A DNA stretch of 12,615 bases from Pseudomonadota bacterium. GTDB taxonomy: Bacteria; Pseudomonadota; Alphaproteobacteria; Rhodospirillales; 2-02-FULL-58-16. Below, one piece after another: positions 1-7,269 of this stretch; positions within the stretch are counted from its first letter, which is position 1; every line of letters begins with the position of its first letter. The notes beneath the pieces were generated by a model. The model was given only the letters and a program-made list of their open reading frames with translations. It ran no database searches and had not been told where the DNA came from. The stretch covers positions 1 to 12,615 of the forward strand of contig JADFHR010000078.1 of assembly GCA_022567015.1 (NCBI GenBank), given 5' to 3'. The translations under genes and the position numbers were made by a program.

Positions 1-2
1 AA

Positions 3-227
3 TGGCACTATACGCCCAAACACGGCAGTTGGCTCAACATGGCGGAATCCGAACTGGCCATCCTCGCCAGCCAGTGCCTCGACCGCCGCATCCCCGACAG
101 GCAAACACTCGCCGCTGAAATCAACGCTTGGCAATCCGACCGGAATAAAAACAACACCAAAGCAGACTGGCAGTTCACTACGGACAACGCTCGGATTAAG
201 CTGAAATCTCTATACCCTGTAATTTAA
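3..227 (+). CDS. IS630-family transposase, C-terminal end (partial, runs off left edge)
   Basis: An open frame enters at the left edge (first full codon at base 3) and stops with TAA at 225-227, giving 74 residues. It begins W-H-Y-T-P-K-H-G-S-W-L-N-M-A-E-S, which is the signature around the third acidic residue of the DDE catalytic triad in IS630-family (Tc1/mariner-like) transposases. The tail, with alternating basic and aromatic residues and a T-x-x-x-A-R-x-K-L motif near the end, is also typical of that family. An ATG lies at 39, but similarity begins upstream of it, so that ATG is internal. IS630 transposases cut and paste DNA at TA dinucleotides. The rest of the gene and the left end of the element lie outside the window, so I cannot say whether the element is intact. 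It runs convergent with rpoH. Confidence 0.85.
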   Translation, partial: WHYTPKHGSWLNMAESELAILASQCLDRRIPDRQTLAAEINAWQSDRNKNNTKADWQFTTDNARIKLKSLYPVI

Positions 228-300
228 GAGGTACAGGCTACTAGCCGGAAACCTCGCAACGCCGTCGTATGGGTACAATTTAGCTGATACAGGCCACTAG
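221..300. repeat. Imperfect 24-bp direct repeat after the transposase
   Basis: Bases 221-244 and 277-300 match at 19 of 24 positions. They share AATTTA at the left and a right block TACAGGCTACTAG / TACAGGCCACTAG. The first copy overlaps the transposase stop codon. One copy may be the end of the IS630 element and the other a flanking or older end, but the opposite terminus is outside the window, so the boundary is not established. Confidence 0.5.
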
Positions 301-342
301 GTCGGCTGGGTCCAGGGCAGGGTATGGGGCCGGCCGGTGGGC

Positions 343-1227
343 TCAGGCGGGCAGCCGTTGCTGGAGGGCGGCGTTGCGCACGGACTTCTGAACCTTGTCG
401 AAGGCGCGCATCTCGATCTGGCGCACCCGTTCGCGGGAGATGCTGTGCGTCCGGCTCAAGCCTTCCAGGGTGGTGCGTTTTTCCTTGAGGCGGCGCTCGG
501 TGAGGATATCGCGCTCGCGGGCGTTCAGGGTTTTCAGCGCCCGCGCCAGAAGCCGGCGCCGGTCGCCAAGCTCCTGACGCTCGGCGAGCACGGTTTCGTG
601 GTCGTCGCATTCGTCCACCAGCTCCTCCAGCCATTCCCGTTCGCCGTCATCGTACACGGGGGTGTTGAGGGAGTGATCGGGTTTCAACAGGCGGCGGTTC
701 ATGCTGATCACCTCTTCTTCCGACACCTTCAGGTGCTTGGCGAACTTGGTCACGTGCTCGGGAGCCAGTTCGCCGTCCTCGATGATCTGGATTCGGTTCT
801 TCATCTTGCGCAGGTTGAAAAACAACTTCTTCTGCGCCGCCGTCGTCCCCATCTTCACCAGGGACCACGAGTGCAGGATATATTCCTGGATGGCGGCGCG
901 GATCCACCACATGGCATAGGTGGAAAAGCGGAACCCGCGTTCGGGATCGAACCGCTTGACCGCCTGCATCAGGCCCACGTTGCCTTCCGAAATGAGCTCC
1001 CCCAAGGGCAGACCGTATCCCCGGTAGCCCATGGCGATCTTGGCCACCAGGCGCAGGTGGCTGGTCACCAGCTTGTGGGCCGCCTTGGTGTCTTCGTGCT
1101 TGGTCCAGCGCCGGGCGAGTTTCAACTCCTCGTCGGCGTGCAGCATGGGGAATTTGCGGATTTCCTTAAGGTAATGGGACAGGCTTTCCTCGGGCGCGAC
1201 GGACAAACCATAGAAGGGCGCGGTCAT
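343..1227 (-). CDS. rpoH: RNA polymerase heat-shock sigma factor RpoH (sigma-32)
   Basis: This 294-residue protein is a sigma-70-family factor of the usual RpoH length. It directs RNA polymerase to heat-shock promoters (chaperones, proteases). Visible domains are region 1.2 near residues 12-40, region 2 at about 50-118 with the region 2.4 segment F-S-T-Y-A-M-W-W-I-R at 101-110, and region 4 at about 225-285 with the helix-turn-helix ending S-R-E-R-V-R-Q-I-E. The RpoH box QKKLFFNLRK at 132-141 separates RpoH from the housekeeping sigma factor and is the deciding evidence. The ATG is preceded by GGAGAGGAT, a fair ribosome binding site. The gene is monocistronic as far as the window shows. A compact palindrome sits in its leader. 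Alphaproteobacteria often carry more than one rpoH, so this could be either paralogue. Confidence 0.97.
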   Translation of the reverse strand: MTAPFYGLSVAPEESLSHYLKEIRKFPMLHADEELKLARRWTKHEDTKAAHKLVTSHLRLVAKIAMGYRGYGLPLGELISEGNVGLMQAVKRFDPERGFRFSTYAMWWIRAAIQEYILHSWSLVKMGTTAAQKKLFFNLRKMKNRIQIIEDGELAPEHVTKFAKHLKVSEEEVISMNRRLLKPDHSLNTPVYDDGEREWLEELVDECDDHETVLAERQELGDRRRLLARALKTLNARERDILTERRLKEKRTTLEGLSRTHSISRERVRQIEMRAFDKVQKSVRNAALQQRLPA

Positions 1228-1372
1228 AGGGGATCATCCTCTCCGAACGACGGACTTCCGAAATACGGATCACCCGGCGGGTGTCCGCAAATTTTCGTAT
1301 TGTCACGCCGTTCGGCAGGGCAGGAAAATTATCCACTGGCATAGGACACCTATCCGAAAGGATAGATTTCGG
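1228..1372 (-). promoter_or_regulatory. rpoH upstream region with two inverted repeats
   Basis: Two inverted repeats lie upstream of the rpoH start. CACCCG-G-CGGGTG at 1271-1283 extends outward (CGGA at 1266-1269 with TCCG at 1284-1287) to a 10-bp stem with one bulged T, about 40-60 bases before the start codon. The second, CTATCC-GAAA-GGATAG at 1350-1365, is a perfect 6-bp stem about 125 bases upstream. No convincing sigma-70 or sigma-32 promoter could be read, so the transcription start is not assigned. If transcription starts upstream of 1287, the first repeat would form a hairpin in the mRNA leader. Confidence 0.35.
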
Positions 1373-1497
1373 TGGAAATTACGGAGGGGAGTACCCGGCT
1401 TCGCGGGTCGCGTCCGCTTGGCGGTCGCCTGAGGGCGGCGTTTCGCGGAACCGGCCAAACCGGTGCCGCACTGCTTACCGGGGTCTATGCGGGCGTT

Positions 1498-1760
1498 ATA
1501 CCAAGGGTCGCTGATCATGACTCATGGAGATCGCGTAGGCGGCTCGTCGGGCAGGAGGAAAGTTTCAGGCGATGCGGCGCATCGTCGAAACTTTTCGACG
1601 CCCTCCGACGGGCCGCATACGCGACCGGAACGGCGGCTTACCAAGGCTTTCGGACGGCGTCGCGCACGCTTCGCGATGCCCCGCATCGCCACAGCGCACG
1701 CTCCTAGCCGAAAGCCTTGGTAAGCCGTCTCTATGGGTCATGATCAGCGCCCCTTGGTAT
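1498..1760. mobile_element. MITE-like element with 33-bp terminal inverted repeats and two internal hairpins
   Basis: Bases 1498-1530 and 1728-1760 are inverted repeats that agree at 30 of 33 positions, starting ATACCAAGGG and containing CGCTGATCATGAC. Directly inside are two further inverted repeats: arm 1 pairs 1531-1550 with 1605-1624 (18 of 20), and arm 2 pairs 1634-1653 with 1708-1727 (20 of 20). Arm 1 also contains stems 1559-1566/1587-1594 (8 bp) and 1570-1575/1579-1584 (6 bp); arm 2 contains 1673-1679/1683-1689 (7 bp). As single-stranded DNA or RNA, the 263 bases could fold into a three-way junction with a 9-base linker. No credible protein is encoded. TA adjoins the CCAAGGG ends on both sides, which fits a TA-targeting element, though TA is also part of the shared motif. 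The family is not recognised; a structured RNA gene is an alternative. Confidence 0.7.
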
Positions 1761-1776
1761 TAATACCAAGGGCGCG
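1747..1776. repeat. Head-to-head palindrome of the ATACCAAGGG end motif
   Basis: The right end of the 263-bp element (minus-strand ATACCAAGGGGCGC, 1747-1760) is followed after TA by a plus-strand copy, ATACCAAGGGCGCG, at 1763-1776. Together they form a nearly perfect 30-base palindrome. The second copy does not continue into the internal repeat sequence of the element (TGATCATGAC is missing), so it is only the outermost end of the repeat. Confidence 0.75.
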
Positions 1777-1966
1777 TTTCATCGCCTCTTTGGTTGCTTC
1801 GATTGGCACCCCTTGACCAGCGGCTGCTCCACCAGATCCGGAAATCCGTCCAAATCCCGGCAAGATCGCGGCGGTGCGGACGAGGATACTTTTCGATACA
1901 TACCGACCCGGGCGGGATAAAATCGGCGGAATCGTCACGTTTGACGCGGGAGGGGGAGGCAGCGCC

Positions 1967-3610
1967 GTGATCAAGCCGCAGCGGGAATCCAACATCTACG
2001 AACGGGACCTGGGCCGCAATCCGGCCAACCACCAGCCCCTGACACCGCTCAGTTACCTGACCCGGGCGGCTTCGGTCTATCCCGACAAGACGGCCGTCAT
2101 CCACGGCCGGGAGCGCTACACCTACGGCGCGTTCTACGAGCGCTGCCGCCGCCTGGCGAGCGCGCTCGACAAACGCGGCGTGGGGCCCGGCGACACGGTG
2201 GCGCTGATGGCGCCCAACGTGCCGGCCATGCTGGAAGCGCACTATGGCGTGCCCATGGCCGGCGCCGTGCTGAACGCCCTGAATTACCGGCTGGACGGCG
2301 AAGCCATCGCCTTCATCCTCAACCACGGCGAAGCCAAGGTCCTGATCACCGATCGCGAGCTGTCGCCCGCCGTCAAGGAGGCCCTGGCGAAGATCGGCCG
2401 CGCCATCGTCGTCATCGACATCGACGATCCCCTGGCCGAGGACGGCGAGCTGTTGGGCGAGATGGACTACGAAGCCTTCCTCGCCGACGGCGATCCCGAG
2501 GCCCGTTGGTCGTACCCGGCCGACGAGTGGCAGGCCCTGGCGCTCAATTACACGTCGGGCACCACGGGCAACCCGAAAGGCGTGGTCTATCACCACCGGG
2601 GCGCCTTTCTCAACGCCTTCGGCAACGCCATGGTGTTCGGGCTGACCCGCAAGTCGGTCTACCTTTGGACCCTGCCCATGTTTCACTGCAACGGCTGGAC
2701 CCATACCTGGGCCGTCACCGCGGTCGCCGGAACCCACGTCTGTCTGCGCAAGGTGGCCCCGGCGCTGATTTTTCAGATGATCGCGGAGCACGGGGTCACG
2801 CACATGTGCGGCGCGCCCATCGTTCTCAATATGCTCATCCACGCGCCCGACGAGGTGAAAGTGCCCTTCGGCCAGACGGTGGAGGTGGCCACCGGCGGCG
2901 CCGCGCCGCCGAGTGCCGTCATCACCGCCATGGAGCGCATGGGGTTCCGCGTCACCCACCTCTACGGCCTCACCGAAACCTTCGGCCCGGCCACCTTCTG
3001 CGCCTGGCAGGATCCATGGGACGCCATGACGCCCGAGGACAAGGCGGCCAAGCTGGCCCGCCAGGGCGTGCCCTACCCGACGCTGTACGAGCTCATGGTG
3101 GCGAACCCCGAGACCCTTGAGCCGGTGCCCGCCGATGGCCGGACCCTCGGCGAGGTGATGGTGCGCGGCAACACGGTGATGAAGGGGTACCTGAAGAACC
3201 CCGGGACCACCGGCGAAGCCTTCGCCGGCGGCTGGTTCCATTCCGGCGATTTGGCCGTCATGCACGCCGACGGCTATATGGAGGTCAAGGACCGTTCCAA
3301 GGACATCATCATCTCGGGCGGGGAAAACATTTCCAGCCTGGAGATAGAGGAGGTGCTGCATCGGCACCCGGACGTGATGGAGGCGGCGGTCGTCGCCAGG
3401 CCGGACGAGACGTGGGGGGAGACGCCGTGCGCCTTCGTCGCCTTGAAGCCCGGCGCCGCGGAGGTGTCCGCCGAAACCATCATCGAATGGTGCCGCGACA
3501 ACATGGTCCACTTCAAATGTCCGCACCACGTGGTCTTCGGCCCTTTGCCCAAGACGTCGACGGGCAAGATCCAGAAGTTCGTGCTGCGCGAGAAGGCCAG
3601 AAGTTTATGA
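1967..3610 (+). CDS. AMP-forming acyl-CoA synthetase (ANL superfamily, DmdB-like)
   Basis: The product (547 residues from the chosen start) activates a carboxylic acid to an acyl-adenylate with ATP and transfers it to coenzyme A in the cytoplasm. Motifs, in order, are the P-loop YTSGTTGNPKG (195-205), YGLTET (333-338), GWFHSGDLA (422-430), KDRSKDIIISGGENIS (441-456), and PKTSTGKIQK (528-537) with the catalytic lysine at 534. The segment around MFHCNGW resembles the group that includes methylmercaptopropionate-CoA ligase (DmdB) and medium-chain ligases; the substrate cannot be read from sequence. The frame is open from an upstream ATP-independent position (1874), but the GTG at 1967 has GGGAGGGGGAGG seven bases before it, and the protein from there matches the family's usual N-terminus (Y-E-R-D-L-x-R-N-P-A-N-H). 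Inverted ATACCAAGGG copies flank the gene. Confidence 0.93.
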   Translation: MIKPQRESNIYERDLGRNPANHQPLTPLSYLTRAASVYPDKTAVIHGRERYTYGAFYERCRRLASALDKRGVGPGDTVALMAPNVPAMLEAHYGVPMAGAVLNALNYRLDGEAIAFILNHGEAKVLITDRELSPAVKEALAKIGRAIVVIDIDDPLAEDGELLGEMDYEAFLADGDPEARWSYPADEWQALALNYTSGTTGNPKGVVYHHRGAFLNAFGNAMVFGLTRKSVYLWTLPMFHCNGWTHTWAVTAVAGTHVCLRKVAPALIFQMIAEHGVTHMCGAPIVLNMLIHAPDEVKVPFGQTVEVATGGAAPPSAVITAMERMGFRVTHLYGLTETFGPATFCAWQDPWDAMTPEDKAAKLARQGVPYPTLYELMVANPETLEPVPADGRTLGEVMVRGNTVMKGYLKNPGTTGEAFAGGWFHSGDLAVMHADGYMEVKDRSKDIIISGGENISSLEIEEVLHRHPDVMEAAVVARPDETWGETPCAFVALKPGAAEVSAETIIEWCRDNMVHFKCPHHVVFGPLPKTSTGKIQKFVLREKARSL

Positions 3611-3634
3611 GCGATCCCTGGTGCCTGGCGGTTA

Positions 3635-3651
3635 AGCGCCCCTTGGTATTA
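3635..3651. repeat. Distal inverted copy of the ATACCAAGGG end motif
   Basis: AGCGCCCCTTGGTATTA here is identical over 17 bases to 1746-1762, the right end of the 263-bp element plus the following TA. It lies in the 122-bp gap between the convergent acyl-CoA synthetase and acetolactate-synthase-like genes. With the plus-oriented copy at 1763-1776 it brackets the synthetase gene. Similarity stops where the inner part of the repeat would begin. A role as part of a terminator region is possible but is not shown. Confidence 0.7.
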
Positions 3652-3732
3652 CCCGGCGGCGCGACGACCGACAGTCGGCTCCATCCCGGCCACCATTCCC
3701 CCGGACCGATTTCCGCCGTCGGACCGGCCCGC

Positions 3733-5391
3733 CTAAATGGGAATCGACACGTTGCCCAGGCGTTCGGTCAGTTTCATGTTCTCCCCATAGTCGACGGGAA
3801 CCGCGATCAGCGCCGGGCCGCTCTGCGAGAAGGCCTCCTCCAGCGCCGGCACCACCTGGTTGGGACCGGTCAGGGTCCGGCCCCAGATGCCGAACGCCCG
3901 GGCCAGGTACTCGAAGTCCGGGTTGTTGAATTTCAGGTCCGAATGGCGGCCGTCGAACTCGTTCTGCTGCTTCCACTTGATGAGGCCGTATTCGCCGTCC
4001 ACCCACACCATTATCGCAACATTGAGCCCATAGCGGGCAGCCGTCTCCAGGTCCTGGACGTTCATCAGGAAGCCGGCATCGCCGCTGATCGCCAGCACCC
4101 GGCGGTCGGCGCGTGCGAACTTGGCGCCGATCGCGCCGGGCAACGCGAAACCCATCGAGCAGAACCCGTTCGAGATCAGGCAGGTGTTGGCTTCTTCGCA
4201 CTGGTAGTACCGCGAAATCCACATCTTGTGGGCGCCGACGTCGGAAAGCAGGATGTCGTTGGGGCCGAGCACCTGGCGCACGTCCCACAGGATCTTCTGC
4301 GGCTTGACCGGAAACGATTCGTCGTCCTTCTCGGCGGCGAAGTCCTCGGTCATCACGTCCCGGAGTTTCCGGCGCCCCTTGATGTCGAAGAGCGGCAGCC
4401 GGTCGCCGGCTCTCTCGTCCAGCCCTTCGTTGATTTGCCACAGCGCGTCAGCCAGATCGGAGACGATTTCGACGGTGACCAGGAAATCCTTGTCGACCTC
4501 GGCCGGCAGGAAGTCGACATGGATGATCTTCTTGCCCGGCGTGCGGTTCCAGGCGGCCGGCGCGTATTCGACCAGGTCGTAGCCGACGGCGATCACCAGG
4601 TCGGAATCATCGAACGCCAGGTTGTTGTAGTCGCCGCTGCCGAGCCCCATGGTATAGAGGCAGTGCTCGTCGCTCATGGGAACGGCGCCCTTGCCCATGA
4701 AGGTGTTGACGACGCCGATCCCGGTCTTGTGCGCCAGCCGGCGCAGCTGATGGGCGGCGCGTTTGCGCACGCAGCCGTTGCCGGAGAGAATGATCGGGTT
4801 CTTGGCCTCGAGGATCAGGTCCACCGCCTGCTTGACCGCCTTGTGGTCGGCGGCCGGGCGCCTGAGCCGGATCGGCGCCATCGGCTCCTCGTCGACCTCG
4901 CCCTTGGCCACGTCCTCCGGCAGCTCGATGACGGTGACGCCGGGCTTCTCGGTCTCGGCGATCTTGAAGGCCTTGCGAACCACCTCGGCGATGCTGGCCG
5001 GGTCGTAGATGGTCTGTGCCCACTTGCTGATCGGCCGACACATGCCGATGGCGTCCATGTTCTGATGGCTTTCCTTGTGCAGGCGCGTGGTCGCGGCCTG
5101 GCCGATGATGGCGACGACCGGCGCCCGGTCCATGTTGGCGTCGGCCAGCCCGGTCACCAGGTTGGTGACGCCCGGCCCCAGGGTCGCCAGGCAGACGCCG
5201 GCCTTGCCCGTCAGCCGGCCGTACACATCCGCCATGAAGGCGGCGGCCTGCTCGTGCCGGCAAAGGATGAACTCGATGCCGCTGTCGATCAGCGAGATCA
5301 TGACGTCGGCGTTCTCCTCGCCGGGCACGCCGAAAATCCGCTCTACTCCTTCCCGTTTCAGACACTCGACGAATAAATCCGAAGCTTTCAT
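3733..5391 (-). CDS. Acetolactate synthase large-subunit-like ThDP-dependent enzyme
   Basis: This 552-residue protein has the three-domain pyruvate-oxidase/acetolactate-synthase fold. The ThDP-activating glutamate is E47 in R-H-E-Q-A-A-A-F. The ThDP/Mg motif is G-D-A at 437-439, with D465 26 residues later in V-D-G-E-Y-G. Yeast AHAS also has G-D-A, and Asp occupies the second metal position in AlsS enzymes, so activity is plausible. The expected reaction is condensation of two pyruvates to acetolactate with CO2 release. A regulatory small subunit is not encoded nearby, so a catabolic or unassigned role is as likely as branched-chain amino acid synthesis. The frame is open about 98 codons further upstream, but ATG at 5391 has a GGGGGAGG site before it and starts at the family's usual M-K-A-S-D-L-F. 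Other ThDP decarboxylases are less likely. Confidence 0.9.
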   Translation of the reverse strand: MKASDLFVECLKREGVERIFGVPGEENADVMISLIDSGIEFILCRHEQAAAFMADVYGRLTGKAGVCLATLGPGVTNLVTGLADANMDRAPVVAIIGQAATTRLHKESHQNMDAIGMCRPISKWAQTIYDPASIAEVVRKAFKIAETEKPGVTVIELPEDVAKGEVDEEPMAPIRLRRPAADHKAVKQAVDLILEAKNPIILSGNGCVRKRAAHQLRRLAHKTGIGVVNTFMGKGAVPMSDEHCLYTMGLGSGDYNNLAFDDSDLVIAVGYDLVEYAPAAWNRTPGKKIIHVDFLPAEVDKDFLVTVEIVSDLADALWQINEGLDERAGDRLPLFDIKGRRKLRDVMTEDFAAEKDDESFPVKPQKILWDVRQVLGPNDILLSDVGAHKMWISRYYQCEEANTCLISNGFCSMGFALPGAIGAKFARADRRVLAISGDAGFLMNVQDLETAARYGLNVAIMVWVDGEYGLIKWKQQNEFDGRHSDLKFNNPDFEYLARAFGIWGRTLTGPNQVVPALEEAFSQSGPALIAVPVDYGENMKLTERLGNVSIPI

Positions 5392-5889
5392 CCCCGCCTC
5401 CCCCTGGTTCCGCCGTTTCCATCCACATCGGCCGCCGTCAGTGCCGACTGCCACGAGACTCTTCGGCTCTGTCTGCACTCCGCCGGTTGAAGCGGACTTC
5501 GATGGGCCTGCGCACGCGCGCGGCCATAGACGCGCTCCTCCAGAGGTGGCGACGAAAGTTTGTATCCGTTCCAGTCTTACCCGATCATGCCGACAGTGCA
5601 AGCGGCCCCGCCAGAACCGTGGGCGCGGCCGGCGAGAACCTGCCGGGCGGGCGCCGAGGGTCCGCCCGGCCGACAGGTGCGGCAAAGGCCGGGGCGTCCC
5701 GCCGCATGACGCGGATGCGACAAAAATGCAACGAAAGGCTGGTTTTCCCCGCCGTTCCGCGGGAAATCGAGACTTTTTAGGGAAACTAGACTTAAATAAT
5801 TATAAGATGTTAAGGTACGGTTGGGACGGTGTCTTTCGTCTGGCAATTGGTCGCATGCGTCGCGTCCCACAGGGGAGGGGGATGGCGCC
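5392..5889. promoter_or_regulatory. Divergent intergenic region between the acetolactate-synthase-like and Slam-like genes
   Basis: About 500 bases separate the divergent starts. Apart from the weak 29-codon ORF at 5438-5527, I see no gene. A bulged inverted repeat, TTCCCCGC (5745-5752) with GCGGGAA (5759-5765), is followed by an AT-rich patch at 5770-5815 containing TTAAATAATTATAAGATG, the best candidate promoter area for the plus-strand gene (TATAAG as a -10; no good -35 is visible). GGGGAGGGGGA just before 5882 is the likely ribosome binding site for the gene at 5890. Confidence 0.4.
5438..5527 (-). CDS. Possible 29-residue leader ORF upstream of the acetolactate-synthase-like gene
   Basis: On the minus strand, an ATG at 5527-5525 follows GGAGGAG at a normal distance and opens a 29-codon frame, rich in arginine, that ends in TGA at 5440-5438, 46 bases before the downstream start codon. 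It has no run of leucine, valine or isoleucine codons, so it does not look like a classical attenuator leader. No homology is recognised. It could be chance in GC-rich DNA. Confidence 0.2.
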   Translation of the reverse strand: MAARVRRPIEVRFNRRSADRAEESRGSRH

Positions 5890-7269
5890 TTGAGTTGTGG
5901 CAAAATTGTCGCAAGGGTCGCGGCGAGCTTGTGTGTCGCGCTGGTCGTGGCGTTGGGCCCCGCGCCGGTGGCCGCGCAGTACCAGCCGCGGCAAGGCTTT
6001 AGCGACGAGGAACGCAGCGCCCTCGAAAAGGAATACGAAGCCGCCTTCCAGGCCGTCTTCAAGGACCCCGGCAATCTCGACAAGACGTTCCGCTACGCCG
6101 AGCTGGCGGTCGCCGTTGGCGACCTGGAGGGCGCCATCAGCGCCCTCGAGCGCATGCTCATCTACAATCCGAAACTTCCCAGGGTACGGCTGGAGCTCGG
6201 TTCCCTGTATTTCCGCCTGGAGTCCTATGCGATTGCGAAATCCTACCTGACCCGGGCGATCGAAGGCGAGGACGTGCCGCCGGAGGTTCGCGACCGGGTC
6301 ACGGCGTTCCTGGAGGAGATCGAAAAACGAGCGGCGATACACCGCCTCAGCGGCTCGATCTATGCGGGCGTGCGCTTCCAGACCAACGCCAATGCGGGGC
6401 CGACCGGCAGAGCGGTGCGCGCCCTTGGCCAGGACTTCGAACTGGACGAGGAATTCACCCAACAGCCCGATTACAACGCTTTCGCCCTGGTTTCGTTGAA
6501 GTACGCCTACGACCTGCAGAATCAAGCCAGCGACTATATTGAAACCAACGCCAATTTTTTTGCCTCCAGGCAGTTCAAACAAACACAGGTCGATCTGCTC
6601 CTCGGCGAAATAAACTCCGGCTACCGCGCCAAGCTGCTGCCCGAGACGCTTGCCAACGCGACGTGGCGGCCCTATGTGCTGGCCGACGCCGTTCGCCTCG
6701 ACCGCGCGCTTTTTTTCTACACCTATGGCGGCGGCCTTAATTTCACCAACCAGTTCAAACCCAACCTGTTGGCCGATCTGACCGCCGAGGCCAGGTTGCG
6801 GCGGTACAACGATACCAATTCCCAACCCAACAACACCGACCGCAACGCCGACGAATACCAGGTAAGGCTGGAGCTGGCCTACAAGGTGACCCCGGACGTC
6901 GAACTCCGGGTGACAGGGTTCGGCGTCGACGAAAACGCCAAGAAAGGGTTCAACTCCAACCGGGAGTATGGTGTCCGTCTGGGCTACACCCAGGTTTTCG
7001 ACGCCCCCTTCGGCATCACGTCCGGGCGTTGGATCGTCGCGCTCTCCGCGGCGCGCATCCTGACCGACCACCGCACGCCGAATTCGTCCATCGATCCCCT
7101 GGTCACGCGCGAGGACAAGGAATGGCGCTTCAACGCGCTCGCCAGCATACCGATCACCGAAACCTGGGCCATCGTCGCCACGGTGGGGCGCACCGATACC
7201 AGTTCGAACCTGCCGAATTTCGTCCGGGACAACGATTTCGCCAGCCTGGGGGCGTCATGGCGGTTTTGA
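5890..7269 (+). CDS. Slam/DUF560-like outer-membrane protein (TPR domain plus beta-barrel; type XI secretion candidate)
   Basis: The 459-residue product starts with a signal peptide (residues 1-29, cleavage near A-A|Q-Y). A TPR-like helical domain follows at about 40-145, then a barrel-like region from about 152 with alternating aromatic strands to a C-terminal phenylalanine (S-W-R-F), the usual outer-membrane assembly signal. The junction, V-R-L-E-L-G-S-L-Y-F-R-L followed later by Y-A-G-V-R-F-Q-T-N-A-N-A-G-P, matches the layout of surface lipoprotein assembly modifiers (PF04575). Those proteins move surface lipoproteins and some soluble proteins, typically with TbpB-type barrels, across the outer membrane. 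The frame is open to a TTG at 5821, but TTG 5890 has a strong GGGGAGGGGG site and gives a normal signal peptide. The next gene encodes a likely cargo. Residual doubt: it could be another TPR-porin type. Confidence 0.8.
   Translation: MSCGKIVARVAASLCVALVVALGPAPVAAQYQPRQGFSDEERSALEKEYEAAFQAVFKDPGNLDKTFRYAELAVAVGDLEGAISALERMLIYNPKLPRVRLELGSLYFRLESYAIAKSYLTRAIEGEDVPPEVRDRVTAFLEEIEKRAAIHRLSGSIYAGVRFQTNANAGPTGRAVRALGQDFELDEEFTQQPDYNAFALVSLKYAYDLQNQASDYIETNANFFASRQFKQTQVDLLLGEINSGYRAKLLPETLANATWRPYVLADAVRLDRALFFYTYGGGLNFTNQFKPNLLADLTAEARLRRYNDTNSQPNNTDRNADEYQVRLELAYKVTPDVELRVTGFGVDENAKKGFNSNREYGVRLGYTQVFDAPFGITSGRWIVALSAARILTDHRTPNSSIDPLVTREDKEWRFNALASIPITETWAIVATVGRTDTSSNLPNFVRDNDFASLGASWRF

Noticed and set aside
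337..1344. 335-codon plus-strand open frame
   Set aside because: Antisense to rpoH, which is unambiguous by its RpoH box.
1372..1707. Small protein genes in the region around the 263-bp element
   Set aside because: Several short frames exist but none has a good ribosome binding site or recognisable sequence, and the region is dominated by inverted repeats.
1760..3529. 589-codon minus-strand open frame
   Set aside because: It is antisense to the acyl-CoA synthetase, whose motifs are complete. The translation is rich in G, H, R, V and D without a family pattern, typical of a shadow frame in GC-rich DNA.
3412..5376. 654-codon plus-strand open frame
   Set aside because: It overlaps the end of the synthetase and lies antisense to the acetolactate-synthase-like gene; no recognisable domain and shadow-like composition.
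5800..7071. 423-codon minus-strand open frame
   Set aside because: Antisense to the Slam-like gene; G/V/R/H-rich shadow without domain signature.
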